Shown here piece by piece: positions 7,804-15,221 of a stretch of 39,691 bases of DNA. The DNA lies in IMG/VR virus record IMGVR_UViG_3300021085_000079, positions 1 through 39,691 of that record, one strand, 5' to 3'. The position numbers and the translations under genes are program-made. How positions within the stretch are numbered: position 1 is the stretch's first letter; the number at the start of each line of letters is the position of its first letter. The DNA comes from a virus. Below the pieces are notes generated by a model. That model worked only from the letters and a program-made list of their open reading frames with translations. It made no database searches and was not told the origin of the DNA.

Positions 7804-8022
7804 ATGTGGACACTCAGAGGACAATTCAGCGTTAGGCAATTCGATGAAACTACAGGAAAACCTAGAACTGAAGGTCCTCTTGAGTGGACTGCAATAACAG
7901 TTAAAACTCAAGAAGAAGCTGAAGAATGGTGGAAATGTAGAACTAGTACTAATTGTAAAGTCAATAGAGTTAGTACAATGTTTGATCCAAATGGTAATGT
8001 TGTTAAAGTAGCATTTAATTAA
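7804..8022 (+). CDS. Hypothetical small early protein
   Basis: This 72-residue protein has its own early-type promoter and an AAAGGA ribosome site (7792-7797). The sequence (MWTLRGQFSVRQFDE..., QEEAEEWWKCRTSTNCKVNR) suggests a compact alpha/beta fold with no membrane segment. It stands alone between the capsid terminator and the opposite-strand fibre island. Its stop codon abuts the stop codon of the convergent gene at 8023 with no spacer. Isolated early genes of this kind in T4-like phages often encode host-takeover factors, but no function is recognisable. Confidence 0.65.
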   Translation: MWTLRGQFSVRQFDETTGKPRTEGPLEWTAITVKTQEEAEEWWKCRTSTNCKVNRVSTMFDPNGNVVKVAFN

Positions 8023-8436
8023 CTACGAATTAGATATAGATTGTAAATGTAAACGAATTCGTTCGTTTCTATCATCTATTGCATCTATTGATTTTTCTAT
8101 TGCCAATTCATAAGCAGCAAGTTTTTCTTTAGTCGATTCTTCTTCTGGTGGTGCAAATGGCTGAGTAAGGTATGCGTCAAAAGGAATGTCAATATTAGCT
8201 TCTGTTATAGTTTTAGATTCATAATGATTTATCCAATATACGGTTCCTCTAAAATCAGGTCCTATAGTCCAAGCAGATCCATCCCAAACCGCACATTCCT
8301 TATCTGATAGATCTGGAATAGCAATTGTAGTTGCGTGGGCTGGAACGCGATCATTACCTCCTAAAGGGCATGGTTTTGCAGTAGTTGTATTGGTATACAC
8401 TTTAGTTTTTTTATCATAATTATATATTAACGTCAT
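8023..8436 (-). CDS. Tail fibre assembly-type protein
   Basis: This 137-residue protein is last in the minus-strand fibre island. The pattern is that of small fibre-assembly (Tfa/gp38-like) proteins: a proline-containing N-half with an AVWDGSAWTI motif (Trp-rich, substrate-linked), a middle DFRGTVYW, and a charged helical C-terminal tail (residues 95-137). Such proteins help fold or cap trimeric fibres. It follows the 231-residue fibre by 10 bases and may serve it. The family call is by pattern only. Confidence 0.6.
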   Translation of the reverse strand: MTLIYNYDKKTKVYTNTTTAKPCPLGGNDRVPAHATTIAIPDLSDKECAVWDGSAWTIGPDFRGTVYWINHYESKTITEANIDIPFDAYLTQPFAPPEEESTKEKLAAYELAIEKSIDAIDDRNERIRLHLQSISNS

Positions 8437-8446
8437 AATTAATTCC

Positions 8447-9142
8447 TTATATTTTAATGCAGTACATTACTTCAATATCATTTATATAAGTACCTCTAAA
8501 ATCTGGAACATTGAAGGAGTTAGTGCCATCACCTATTCCATATTTAATATCAATTGCAGAAAATAGATTTGAATATAATTTTCTATCAATACCTGAACCA
8601 TCGCATTCTAGCCAACCTTTGGGTTCTATTCCAACTGAGAAAGTCATAATACTTCCTGATGGAAGATTAATATTTTCAATTGCTTTAGTATTGCTATTGA
8701 TGTTATCTGTATTAGTAGCAATATTTTTTTTATTAATAGCAATATTTTTTTTATTATTATCGATATTAATTATTGCTTTATTTAATTTTAATACAGTTAC
8801 TACTCCTGTATTAGTCATTGTAACGTCACCAGACAAAGAAGCTGCAGTAAACCCTGCGCCGTTATTAATTAAAATTTGAGTATCTAATAGCATTTTAGAT
8901 GATGCATCACCATCTGCAGCGTCATCTCTAACTAAAACTGAATTAGCATCCATATCTTGAATTTTAGCATATGTGATTTCATCATCTGGAATTTTGACTG
9001 CTGTTATTGCATCATCTGCAATCATTTCATTAAAAACTTGAGTCTCTGTTATAATTCCATTTGCAGTTGAACTTCCAAGAACAGTATTTGCAACAGAAAT
9101 ATTTTGTATTTGAGAATAAAATACTTTATCATTATGTGTCAT
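8447..9142 (-). CDS. Short tail fibre with collar domain
   Basis: This 231-residue fibre has three parts. Residues 21-117 are nearly the same as residues 168-265 of the large fibre at 15211-16860 (VLGSSTANGIITE, TDTQILINNGAGFTAA-type text). Residues 118-160 are Asn/Lys/Ile heptads (NNKKNIAINKKNIATNTDNI), a likely trimeric coiled coil. Residues 165-222 are a phage tail-collar domain (KGWLECDGSGI, FNVPDFRGTY). It then ends abruptly in MYCIKI without the long HxH-containing loop seen in the other collar fibres. AAAGG precedes the ATG. It is probably an adhesin that lost its variable tip, or a minimal form. Confidence 0.75.
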   Translation of the reverse strand: MTHNDKVFYSQIQNISVANTVLGSSTANGIITETQVFNEMIADDAITAVKIPDDEITYAKIQDMDANSVLVRDDAADGDASSKMLLDTQILINNGAGFTAASLSGDVTMTNTGVVTVLKLNKAIINIDNNKKNIAINKKNIATNTDNINSNTKAIENINLPSGSIMTFSVGIEPKGWLECDGSGIDRKLYSNLFSAIDIKYGIGDGTNSFNVPDFRGTYINDIEVMYCIKI

Positions 9143-9167
9143 TGATCACCTTTATTTACATAATTAA

Positions 9168-9443
9168 TTATTCAGGTTTATCTGGCCAAGTTACATTTGT
9201 GGGAAACCCTTCTTGGGCAGGCAAGTCTCTCAATGCTTGTCGATAAGTGCGCCACTCATCTGTTATGCGGTCAGCTAAAGCCATGTAGTCAGCTGCCACT
9301 AGTAATGCATCCCGATCCGCTCGTACTTGTATTGCGTTTGCTACCACAGCACTTTCCTGAAAGTCAGGCCAATCACTTATGTTTGCAGAATTATCAAATA
9401 CTGCACCAAGACCTGTTTCTTTGTTATAAAATATTTTAGACAT
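9168..9443 (-). CDS. Fibre-associated small chaperone (Phage_tail_APC-like)
   Basis: This 91-residue protein has a C-terminal half with the pattern RADRDALLVAADYMALADRI then WRTYRQALRDLP and GFPTNVTWPDKPE, the signature of the short phage tail assembly chaperone-like family (PF16778 type). Similar C-termini end the products at 13573-13989 and 14697-15092, so each large fibre is followed by one. AAGGATAA precedes the start. Roles in fibre folding or attachment are inferred from family and position. Confidence 0.7.
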   Translation of the reverse strand: MSKIFYNKETGLGAVFDNSANISDWPDFQESAVVANAIQVRADRDALLVAADYMALADRITDEWRTYRQALRDLPAQEGFPTNVTWPDKPE

Positions 9444-9464
9444 TAGTTTATCCTTACTAGTATA

Positions 9465-11777
9465 TTATATTGTATAGTATAGTCTAATTGAACCGTTTGC
9501 ACCATCACCAGTCACTACGGTTGTTGTAGTACTACCGCCGAAATTAACGTGTGTAGCACCGCCGCCACCACCTGGAAATCCACCGTTTACACCATCTACA
9601 TTTGTAGTAGATGCAGCTACACCATCACCTGCGTAAGTTGAGACACCAAAGGCACCACCGCCGGCATTTCCTGTCATGCCTTGTGATGCACCACCTGCAA
9701 ATTGTTCAGTAGCAGGAGTAAAGCTTGTATCTGCGCCAGCTCCTGAACCACCACCAGTTACATCCCAACTAGCGGATATATCATTTTCACCTGGCCTTGT
9801 CCACCAAATTATCTGTCCACCGCCGCCAGTAGAAGCACCTGAGTTAGCCGCTATTCCGCCTTCGCCGCCAGCAGCTGTATATATTGTACTACCAGTTCCT
9901 ATGGTTGTAATAGTAGTATTGCCACCGGCCGGTCCTTGACTGGAAGTAGAACCAATACCACCACTGCCAATTGTAAATGAAGCGCCGTTAAGTGTGCTAG
10001 CCTTCAAAGCAATGATCATAGCACCACCACCTGCCCCAGCCCTCGCCTTTTGGATAGATGAAAAACCAGTCTTATTCGCAAACGTATGTCCACCGGCACC
10101 TCCACCACCAACACCATAAGCAATGACCCAAGCGTCATCACTTAAAGCGGCTGGTTTAGTCCAAGTGCTTGATGTAGTAATTTCTTCTGTGTGTGAATTC
10201 CAATTAGGTTCTACTGGGTAATCAGAAGCTAATATACTACTTAGGTCTGTATGATTTGCTAGTTTAACCCAGTTACCAGCGTGAGCAAAGTAGCCTGCGC
10301 CTGTAGAATGAACATGAGCAAACATACCATGATAGGTGGTCGCGCTTGGCAAATCACCTTCTGTAGCATACATGTTTGCAAATAATACTTTGTTGCCTCC
10401 GGCATCAATATCACCTGTAATTCCATAGCCTGATAATGTAGTTGGAGTATTTGTTAAATCTGAAAATGCTACACCAGCACCACCACCAGAAGAGGTTGAT
10501 TGATATTTAATACAAGCAAGTAGGGCTATGTTGCGTGGGCGGGTTTCTGTACCACCTGTAGCTGCCGTTTCCCTATTCGGAGAGCCTGAATATAATCGTT
10601 GTGTAGAATCCGCCGCTGAGTAGGCACGGTTGTCATCAACCGCTGTACCGTTGTAAACAGTGTGTGTGTGACTTTTTAACTCATCAGCCTGTGCAGAACC
10701 AAAAGCTCGACTAGTATCAATTCCACGGCCGTCATCCCAACCTCTGGGAAACTCACCACGAAGGTCAGGAACATTGAACGTGGAAGAGCCGTCACCACTA
10801 CCAAAAGTTGTACCAATTGCTGCAAACAAATCAGAGTAAGTTGTCCTCGATATAGCAGCACCATTAGCTTTTATGAAATTTGTAGGGGGAGTATTAGCTG
10901 CATGATAAATTACTGTACCGGCAGAAACTGATGAATTTGCAATGCTATTTGATACCCATGCATAATCTGTACCATTCCAACTTAACACTTGATTAGATGT
11001 CGCAGTACCTTGGTTCAAGTGTGTATCAACATCACTATTTGCATATGAACCACCACCGCCACCATCTGTAATTCCGTAGCCGGCTAAGGTAGTTGGAGTA
11101 CTTGTTAAATCGGAGAATGCTACACCAGCACTACTACCTGATCCAGACGTTGATTGATATTTAATGCAAGCAAGTAGGGCTATGTTTCTTGGACGGGTTT
11201 CTGTACCGCCTGTCTCGCTGGTTGCTCGTCCATTCACCACAGGAAACGAATTATTTGTTCCGGCCCCGGTGCCTGTTGGGTTTGTTCCGTTTGTCCCGTC
11301 TGTGTAGTTGTGAGTGTGTGCTTTTAGCTCATCCGCTTGAGCCGAGCCAAAGGAACGACCGTTATCAATTCCACGACTATCATCCCAGCCACGCATAAAC
11401 TCACCACGAAGGTCAGGCACGTTAAATGTAGTGGACCCATCACCAGCGCCATACGTAGTTCCAATAACTGTAAACAAATCAGAGTAAGTTGTCCTCGATA
11501 CAGCATCACCATTGGCTTTTATGAAATTCGTAGGGGGTGTGTTGGCTGAATGATAAATTACCGTACCAACTGGAACTGATTCACCTGTTCCTGTTGCACC
11601 ATCTGTAATTCCATAGCCAGCTAAAGTAGTTGGAGTACTTGTTAAATCTGAAAATGCTACATTAGTAGATACAGCTTGTGAAAGTCCTAATTTTAACCAG
11701 TTCGCACCATCATATTTCCAAGTTTTTCCACTTAAAATATACGTATCGCCCGTAGTTGGATTTGTTGGATATGACAT
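9465..11777 (-). CDS. Large tail fibre/adhesin with two collar domains and polyglycine tip
   Basis: This is a 770-residue modular fibre. Residues 1-35 are the NPTTGDTYIL attachment-type domain shared with two neighbours. DLTSTPTTL repeats lie at 42-60, 219-239 and 437-455. Collar domains lie at about 68-145 and 286-362, each followed by an HxH (HTH at 154-156 and 370-372) and a variable loop ending RPRNIALLACIKYQ. A TTYHGMFAHVH module lies at 465-510. The C-terminal 220 residues are very glycine-rich (GVGGGGAGG, GGAMIIALKASTL, GGFPGGGGGATH), resembling polyglycine-helix tips of T-even gp38-type adhesins. The start overlaps the previous stop by one base (TAATG). It probably binds host surface sugars or outer-membrane proteins. 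Confidence 0.85.
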   Translation of the reverse strand: MSYPTNPTTGDTYILSGKTWKYDGANWLKLGLSQAVSTNVAFSDLTSTPTTLAGYGITDGATGTGESVPVGTVIYHSANTPPTNFIKANGDAVSRTTYSDLFTVIGTTYGAGDGSTTFNVPDLRGEFMRGWDDSRGIDNGRSFGSAQADELKAHTHNYTDGTNGTNPTGTGAGTNNSFPVVNGRATSETGGTETRPRNIALLACIKYQSTSGSGSSAGVAFSDLTSTPTTLAGYGITDGGGGGSYANSDVDTHLNQGTATSNQVLSWNGTDYAWVSNSIANSSVSAGTVIYHAANTPPTNFIKANGAAISRTTYSDLFAAIGTTFGSGDGSSTFNVPDLRGEFPRGWDDGRGIDTSRAFGSAQADELKSHTHTVYNGTAVDDNRAYSAADSTQRLYSGSPNRETAATGGTETRPRNIALLACIKYQSTSSGGGAGVAFSDLTNTPTTLSGYGITGDIDAGGNKVLFANMYATEGDLPSATTYHGMFAHVHSTGAGYFAHAGNWVKLANHTDLSSILASDYPVEPNWNSHTEEITTSSTWTKPAALSDDAWVIAYGVGGGGAGGHTFANKTGFSSIQKARAGAGGGAMIIALKASTLNGASFTIGSGGIGSTSSQGPAGGNTTITTIGTGSTIYTAAGGEGGIAANSGASTGGGGQIIWWTRPGENDISASWDVTGGGSGAGADTSFTPATEQFAGGASQGMTGNAGGGAFGVSTYAGDGVAASTTNVDGVNGGFPGGGGGATHVNFGGSTTTTVVTGDGANGSIRLYYTI

Positions 11778-13549
11778 TATGAAATCCTTAGAAATATAGT
11801 AACTGTTGTTGAATTCGCAGCAGTTGTTGATAAATTATAAGCCCCGCCGACAGACATGCAGCGCCATGTGCCGCTAGGCGCAGACCCTGACATGCCATAG
11901 TAACTTGGACTGTAAGAATAAGTGCTACTATACCGAAGTGAACTGCCCGATACATCTGTGCCAAGAGATGTAGTGCTACCATCAGCTTTACCAAGTAGTG
12001 AGTAAGTACCAACACCTCCAGCTGTTGTACTACCTGATGCACTACTCAGGTCTGCATGATTTGCTAGTTTAATCCAATTACCGCCATGAGCAAAGTAACC
12101 TGCTCCTGTACCGTGAACATGTGCAAACATACCGTGATAGGTGGTTGCACTTGGCAAATCACCTTCTGTAGCATACATATTCGCGTATAGTATCTTTCCT
12201 GTGGTAGTGATATCAAATGTTTGGGCGTCCAGATTGCCACCAAGCTGTGGTGTGGTATCTTCAACTATGTTGCTGAGAGAACCGCCACCACCACCAGAAG
12301 AGGTTGATTGATATTTAATACAAGCAAGTAGGGCTATGTTTCTTGGGCGGTTTTCAGAAGAATTAGACGTTCCACCGGTGAAATCTGTAGACGCATTGTT
12401 GCTTGAAAACACTCCGGTACCAACTACTATTCGGTCATGATTACCACCAAAGTTAGCGGCAGAAGGTACGCTGTGATTGTGGGATTCCATTTGGTCAGCC
12501 TGTGCAGAACCAAAAGAACGGCTGGCATCAATTCCACGGCCGTCATCCCAACCTCTAGGAAACTCGCCGCGAAGGTCGGGGACATTAAAAGTAGAAGATC
12601 CATCGCCACTACCAAAAGTTGTACCAATTGCCGTAAACAAATCAGAGTAAGTTGTTCTTGATATAGCAGCGCCGTTAGCCTTAATAAAGCCTGTAGGGGC
12701 TGTATTAGCTGAATGATAAATTACTGTACCAACTGCAGCTGATTCACTTGCACCATCTGTAATTCCGTAGCCGGCTAAGGTAGTTGGAGTACTTGTTAAA
12801 TCGGAGAATGCTACACTACCGCCTCCGGCTCCTCCTCCACCCGATGCTGAATTCCTAATTCCGTACATTACTATTTCGCCCGAGAAGATGTTCCCTGACG
12901 AAAAAAAGAATCGAATCGCATCGACCGCTGTTGCTTGCTTGTAAATATTACCAGCCCCAGCATACGATATTGTTTGTGTCGTTACTCCATTATTTCGTGT
13001 ATATATCAAATTAACGGTATCTGCGAACGTGTATTCATCAGTTAAATGTAGCGCATATAAATTAAATAAACCACCTACACCATAGCCATGTGTATTAGTC
13101 CCCACACTATCAGCTAATACAAACGCTGTTCTAGCACTACCAGCCGTTTCATAATTTCCACTAGTGGCAGAATAAGTCGAACTTCCAGTTGGCCTTAAGC
13201 GTGCAAATAAGTTTGCACCATTTGTATCAGGTATGACATTTTGAAGCGCAAAGACATAATGATCATACTTAGTTGCATCAAACTGTGTAAAGCTAACATC
13301 AGCCACATTACTTAAAGCCCCTGATGAAGCAATGAATTCCATTGCTCCGCCACCGCTACCACTGCCACCATCTGTAATTCCGTAGCCAGCTAATGTAGTT
13401 GGAGTACTTGTTAAATCGGAGAATGCTACACTAGCACTACTACCTGATGCAAACGTTGCTTGATTTACCCAGTTCGTGCCATTGTAGGTCCAAGTTTTTG
13501 ATCCTAAAACATAGGTGTCACCGGTCGTTGGATTTGTTGGATATGCCAT
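11777..13549 (-). CDS. Tail fibre with collar domain and TWR-RIS tip
   Basis: This 590-residue fibre has the NPTTGDTYVL N-domain (1-30). Next comes a DLTSTPTTL repeat, then a domain of about 160 residues with KYDHYVFALQNVIPDT and FSGEIVMYGI (a beta-sandwich type common in marine phage fibres). A second DLTSTPTTL repeat is followed by a collar domain (about 265-345) with HNH and RPRNIALLACIKYQ, then the TTYHGMFAHVH module. The last 80 residues contain GTWRCM and end FLRIS, as in the fibre at 15211. A late promoter lies 20 bases upstream and an AGGAGA ribosome site follows it. It is translated just before the 770-residue fibre with a 1-base overlap. Confidence 0.82.
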   Translation of the reverse strand: MAYPTNPTTGDTYVLGSKTWTYNGTNWVNQATFASGSSASVAFSDLTSTPTTLAGYGITDGGSGSGGGAMEFIASSGALSNVADVSFTQFDATKYDHYVFALQNVIPDTNGANLFARLRPTGSSTYSATSGNYETAGSARTAFVLADSVGTNTHGYGVGGLFNLYALHLTDEYTFADTVNLIYTRNNGVTTQTISYAGAGNIYKQATAVDAIRFFFSSGNIFSGEIVMYGIRNSASGGGGAGGGSVAFSDLTSTPTTLAGYGITDGASESAAVGTVIYHSANTAPTGFIKANGAAISRTTYSDLFTAIGTTFGSGDGSSTFNVPDLRGEFPRGWDDGRGIDASRSFGSAQADQMESHNHSVPSAANFGGNHDRIVVGTGVFSSNNASTDFTGGTSNSSENRPRNIALLACIKYQSTSSGGGGGSLSNIVEDTTPQLGGNLDAQTFDITTTGKILYANMYATEGDLPSATTYHGMFAHVHGTGAGYFAHGGNWIKLANHADLSSASGSTTAGGVGTYSLLGKADGSTTSLGTDVSGSSLRYSSTYSYSPSYYGMSGSAPSGTWRCMSVGGAYNLSTTAANSTTVTIFLRIS

Positions 13550-13569
13550 TTCTGTTTCTCCTGATTATA

Positions 13570-13577
13570 TATTTATA
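13570..13577 (-). promoter_or_regulatory. Late promoter TATAAATA (minus strand)
   Basis: An exact box (TATTTATA on the plus strand) overlaps the stop codon of the chaperone at 13573 and lies 20 bases before the ATG of the 590-residue fibre. It would give the downstream fibres their own late transcript. Confidence 0.65.
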
Positions 13578-13989
13578 CAGGTTTATCTGGCCAAGTTACA
13601 TTTGTAGGAAACCCTGACTGTTGTGGTACATTTAATAAGTCAGTTCTATATTGTGTCCACTCTGTTTGCTTATCAGATGTAAGTTCTGCCCAACGTAAAG
13701 GGTTAGTTACTATAGGGTCCAATTCTTCTACTAACTTCTGGTCACGTTGACTTCTTAGATTTGCTTCAAGTTCTGCATCTAACTCTGCCTGAGTAGGTGC
13801 TACATAAGATGTAAAGTTTGTGCTTATCAAAGACATTACAGCATTGTTATCGATAGTCATATCAGTGTCGCTAGGGTCCAAAGTGTAAGGTATCCAACCG
13901 TAATCGGGATGATTAATTTCTACATCATATGCAGTATTCTCTACGTTAAGTGATTGTGCATTACGCACTTGTGTAATTGTAACAGACAT
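13573..13989 (-). CDS. Fibre-associated chaperone-like protein
   Basis: This 138-residue protein has an N-terminal half with small beta-type text (AYDVEINHPDYGWIPY, DTDMTIDNNAVMSLIS). The C-terminal part has a helix (QAELDAELEANLRSQRDQKL) followed by the chaperone signature WTQYRTDLLNVPQQSGFPTN and WPDKPV. It follows the 222-residue collar fibre by 12 bases with an AAGGAGA site. It is a paralogue of the proteins at 9168 and 14697. It is likely a folding or capping partner of the fibre just upstream. The N-terminal half differs between the copies, as expected if it recognises different fibres. Confidence 0.7.
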   Translation of the reverse strand: MSVTITQVRNAQSLNVENTAYDVEINHPDYGWIPYTLDPSDTDMTIDNNAVMSLISTNFTSYVAPTQAELDAELEANLRSQRDQKLVEELDPIVTNPLRWAELTSDKQTEWTQYRTDLLNVPQQSGFPTNVTWPDKPV

Positions 13990-14001
13990 TATTGTTTCTC
14001 C

Positions 14002-14670
14002 TTAATATTTAATACAAGCTAGAAATGCAATGTTTCTTGGACGTGTTTCTGAACCTCCAGAGCCGCCAATATGTTGCCCATCAGTATTTGATGGTGTTCC
14101 TGTAAACGCTGACCTGTTTGCTTGACCTCCATTACTGTCCATGAGTATACCGCCGCCGCCAGTATCGTTGGTAACATTAAATTCAGTGCCCCGCCTTGAA
14201 GGGTGACCGTGTAGCTTAAATTCATCAGCCTGTGCAGAACCAAAAGAACGACTGGTATCAATTCCGCGCGCGTCATCCCATCCACGCATAAACTCACCAC
14301 GAAGGTCGGGGACATTAAAAGTAGAAGATCCATCACCAGCGCCATACGTAGTGCCTATTGCTGCAAACAAATCAGCATAAGTTGTTCTTGATATAGCAGC
14401 ACCATTAGCCTTAATAAAGCCTGTAGGGGCTGTATTAGCTGCATGATAAATTAATGTACCGGCAGGAACTGATGCACTTGATGAACTTGCAGCATCAGTA
14501 ATTCCATAGCCTGATAATGTAGTTGGAGTACTTGTTAAATCTGAGAATGCTACATCTGCAGATACAGTTTGTGAAAGTCCTAATTTTACCCAGCGCGAAC
14601 CATTGTATTTCCAAGTTTTTGATCCTAAAATATATTCATCACCTGTTGTCGGGTTTAATGGATATGGCAT
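14002..14670 (-). CDS. Short tail fibre with collar domain
   Basis: This 222-residue fibre is the simplest complete collar fibre here. It has an NPTTGDEYIL N-domain (1-35), one DLTSTPTTL repeat and a collar domain (about 70-145, with FNVPDLRGEFMRGWDD). A short variable loop carries HGH and a Gly-rich patch, and the end is RPRNIAFLACIKY. Collar fibres of T4 gp12 type form short trimeric adhesins. The HxH after the collar corresponds in position to the metal-binding pair of T4 gp12. The NPTTG domain shared with the two larger fibres suggests that they attach at the same virion site. GGAGA precedes the ATG. Confidence 0.8.
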   Translation of the reverse strand: MPYPLNPTTGDEYILGSKTWKYNGSRWVKLGLSQTVSADVAFSDLTSTPTTLSGYGITDAASSSSASVPAGTLIYHAANTAPTGFIKANGAAISRTTYADLFAAIGTTYGAGDGSSTFNVPDLRGEFMRGWDDARGIDTSRSFGSAQADEFKLHGHPSRRGTEFNVTNDTGGGGILMDSNGGQANRSAFTGTPSNTDGQHIGGSGGSETRPRNIAFLACIKY

Positions 14671-14696
14671 TCCTTTTTCTCCTAATTATGCATACT

Positions 14697-15092
14697 CTAT
14701 TCGGGTGAAGTGGGCCATGTTATTGTGTTTGGAAATCCTGCTTGAGTTGGTACGTCCCGTAAAAGTTGTCTGTATGTTGCCCAAGCAGACTTATCTACAG
14801 GAGAGTCATCAACCTGTGTCCAATCTGAAGTTATCAATAGTCCGTCACGCTTTCCACGGGCTAAAACTTCTGGTGCAATAGACTCAGGTTCTGGATCAGG
14901 TTCTACAATGGGTATATTCTCTACAACCCATCCTGAACCATCCCACTTAGCAAGTTGGCTGTCAGTTATTGTTGGTGGTGCAGTCTGTACGCAACCCGCT
15001 GGAATAAGCCAGTTAGTGTCATCTAAAGGGTCTTGATCTGCTGTTGTAGTGCCTACATAAACACCATTTAAATCTGTCTGATATACGTTCAT
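14697..15092 (-). CDS. Fibre-associated chaperone-like protein
   Basis: This 131-residue protein has an N-terminal half with the Tfa-like LAKWDGSGWVVENIP motif. The C-terminal half has RGKRDGLLITSDWTQVDDSP, WATYRQLLRDVPTQAGFPNT and WPTSPE, the fullest match here to the tail assembly chaperone signature. GGAGA at 15099-15103 precedes the ATG. The fibre that originally preceded it is reduced to a scar (15105-15221), so this chaperone either serves another fibre or is an orphan. Confidence 0.72.
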   Translation of the reverse strand: MNVYQTDLNGVYVGTTTADQDPLDDTNWLIPAGCVQTAPPTITDSQLAKWDGSGWVVENIPIVEPDPEPESIAPEVLARGKRDGLLITSDWTQVDDSPVDKSAWATYRQLLRDVPTQAGFPNTITWPTSPE

Positions 15093-15104
15093 ACCAATGT
15101 CTCC

Positions 15105-15221
15105 TTAATATTTAATACAAGCTAGAAATGCAATGTTTCTTGGCCGGGTTTCTGTACCACCAGTATACCCCTTTGAACCGCTATTTGCTTCAGAACTACT
15201 CCAATAGTCATTATGAAATCC
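15105..15221 (-). pseudogene. Remnant of a deleted collar fibre
   Basis: On the minus strand a 38-codon open stretch without a start codon ends GGTETRPRNIAFLACIKY then TAA, the exact C-terminus of the collar fibre at 14002. The nucleotides also match there almost base for base. Upstream of it is the junction AGGATTTCATAATG. The same string precedes the start of the 770-residue fibre after the homologous tip at 11777. The simplest reading is a fibre gene that lost everything between its start codon and its last 35 codons. Confidence 0.75.

Noticed and set aside
8511-8879. Plus-strand frame of 122 codons with a long Leu/Ile run
   Set aside because: It is the complement of the Asn/Lys coiled coil of the fibre gene on the minus strand. 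The apparent membrane segment is an artefact of reading AAT/AAA codons backwards.
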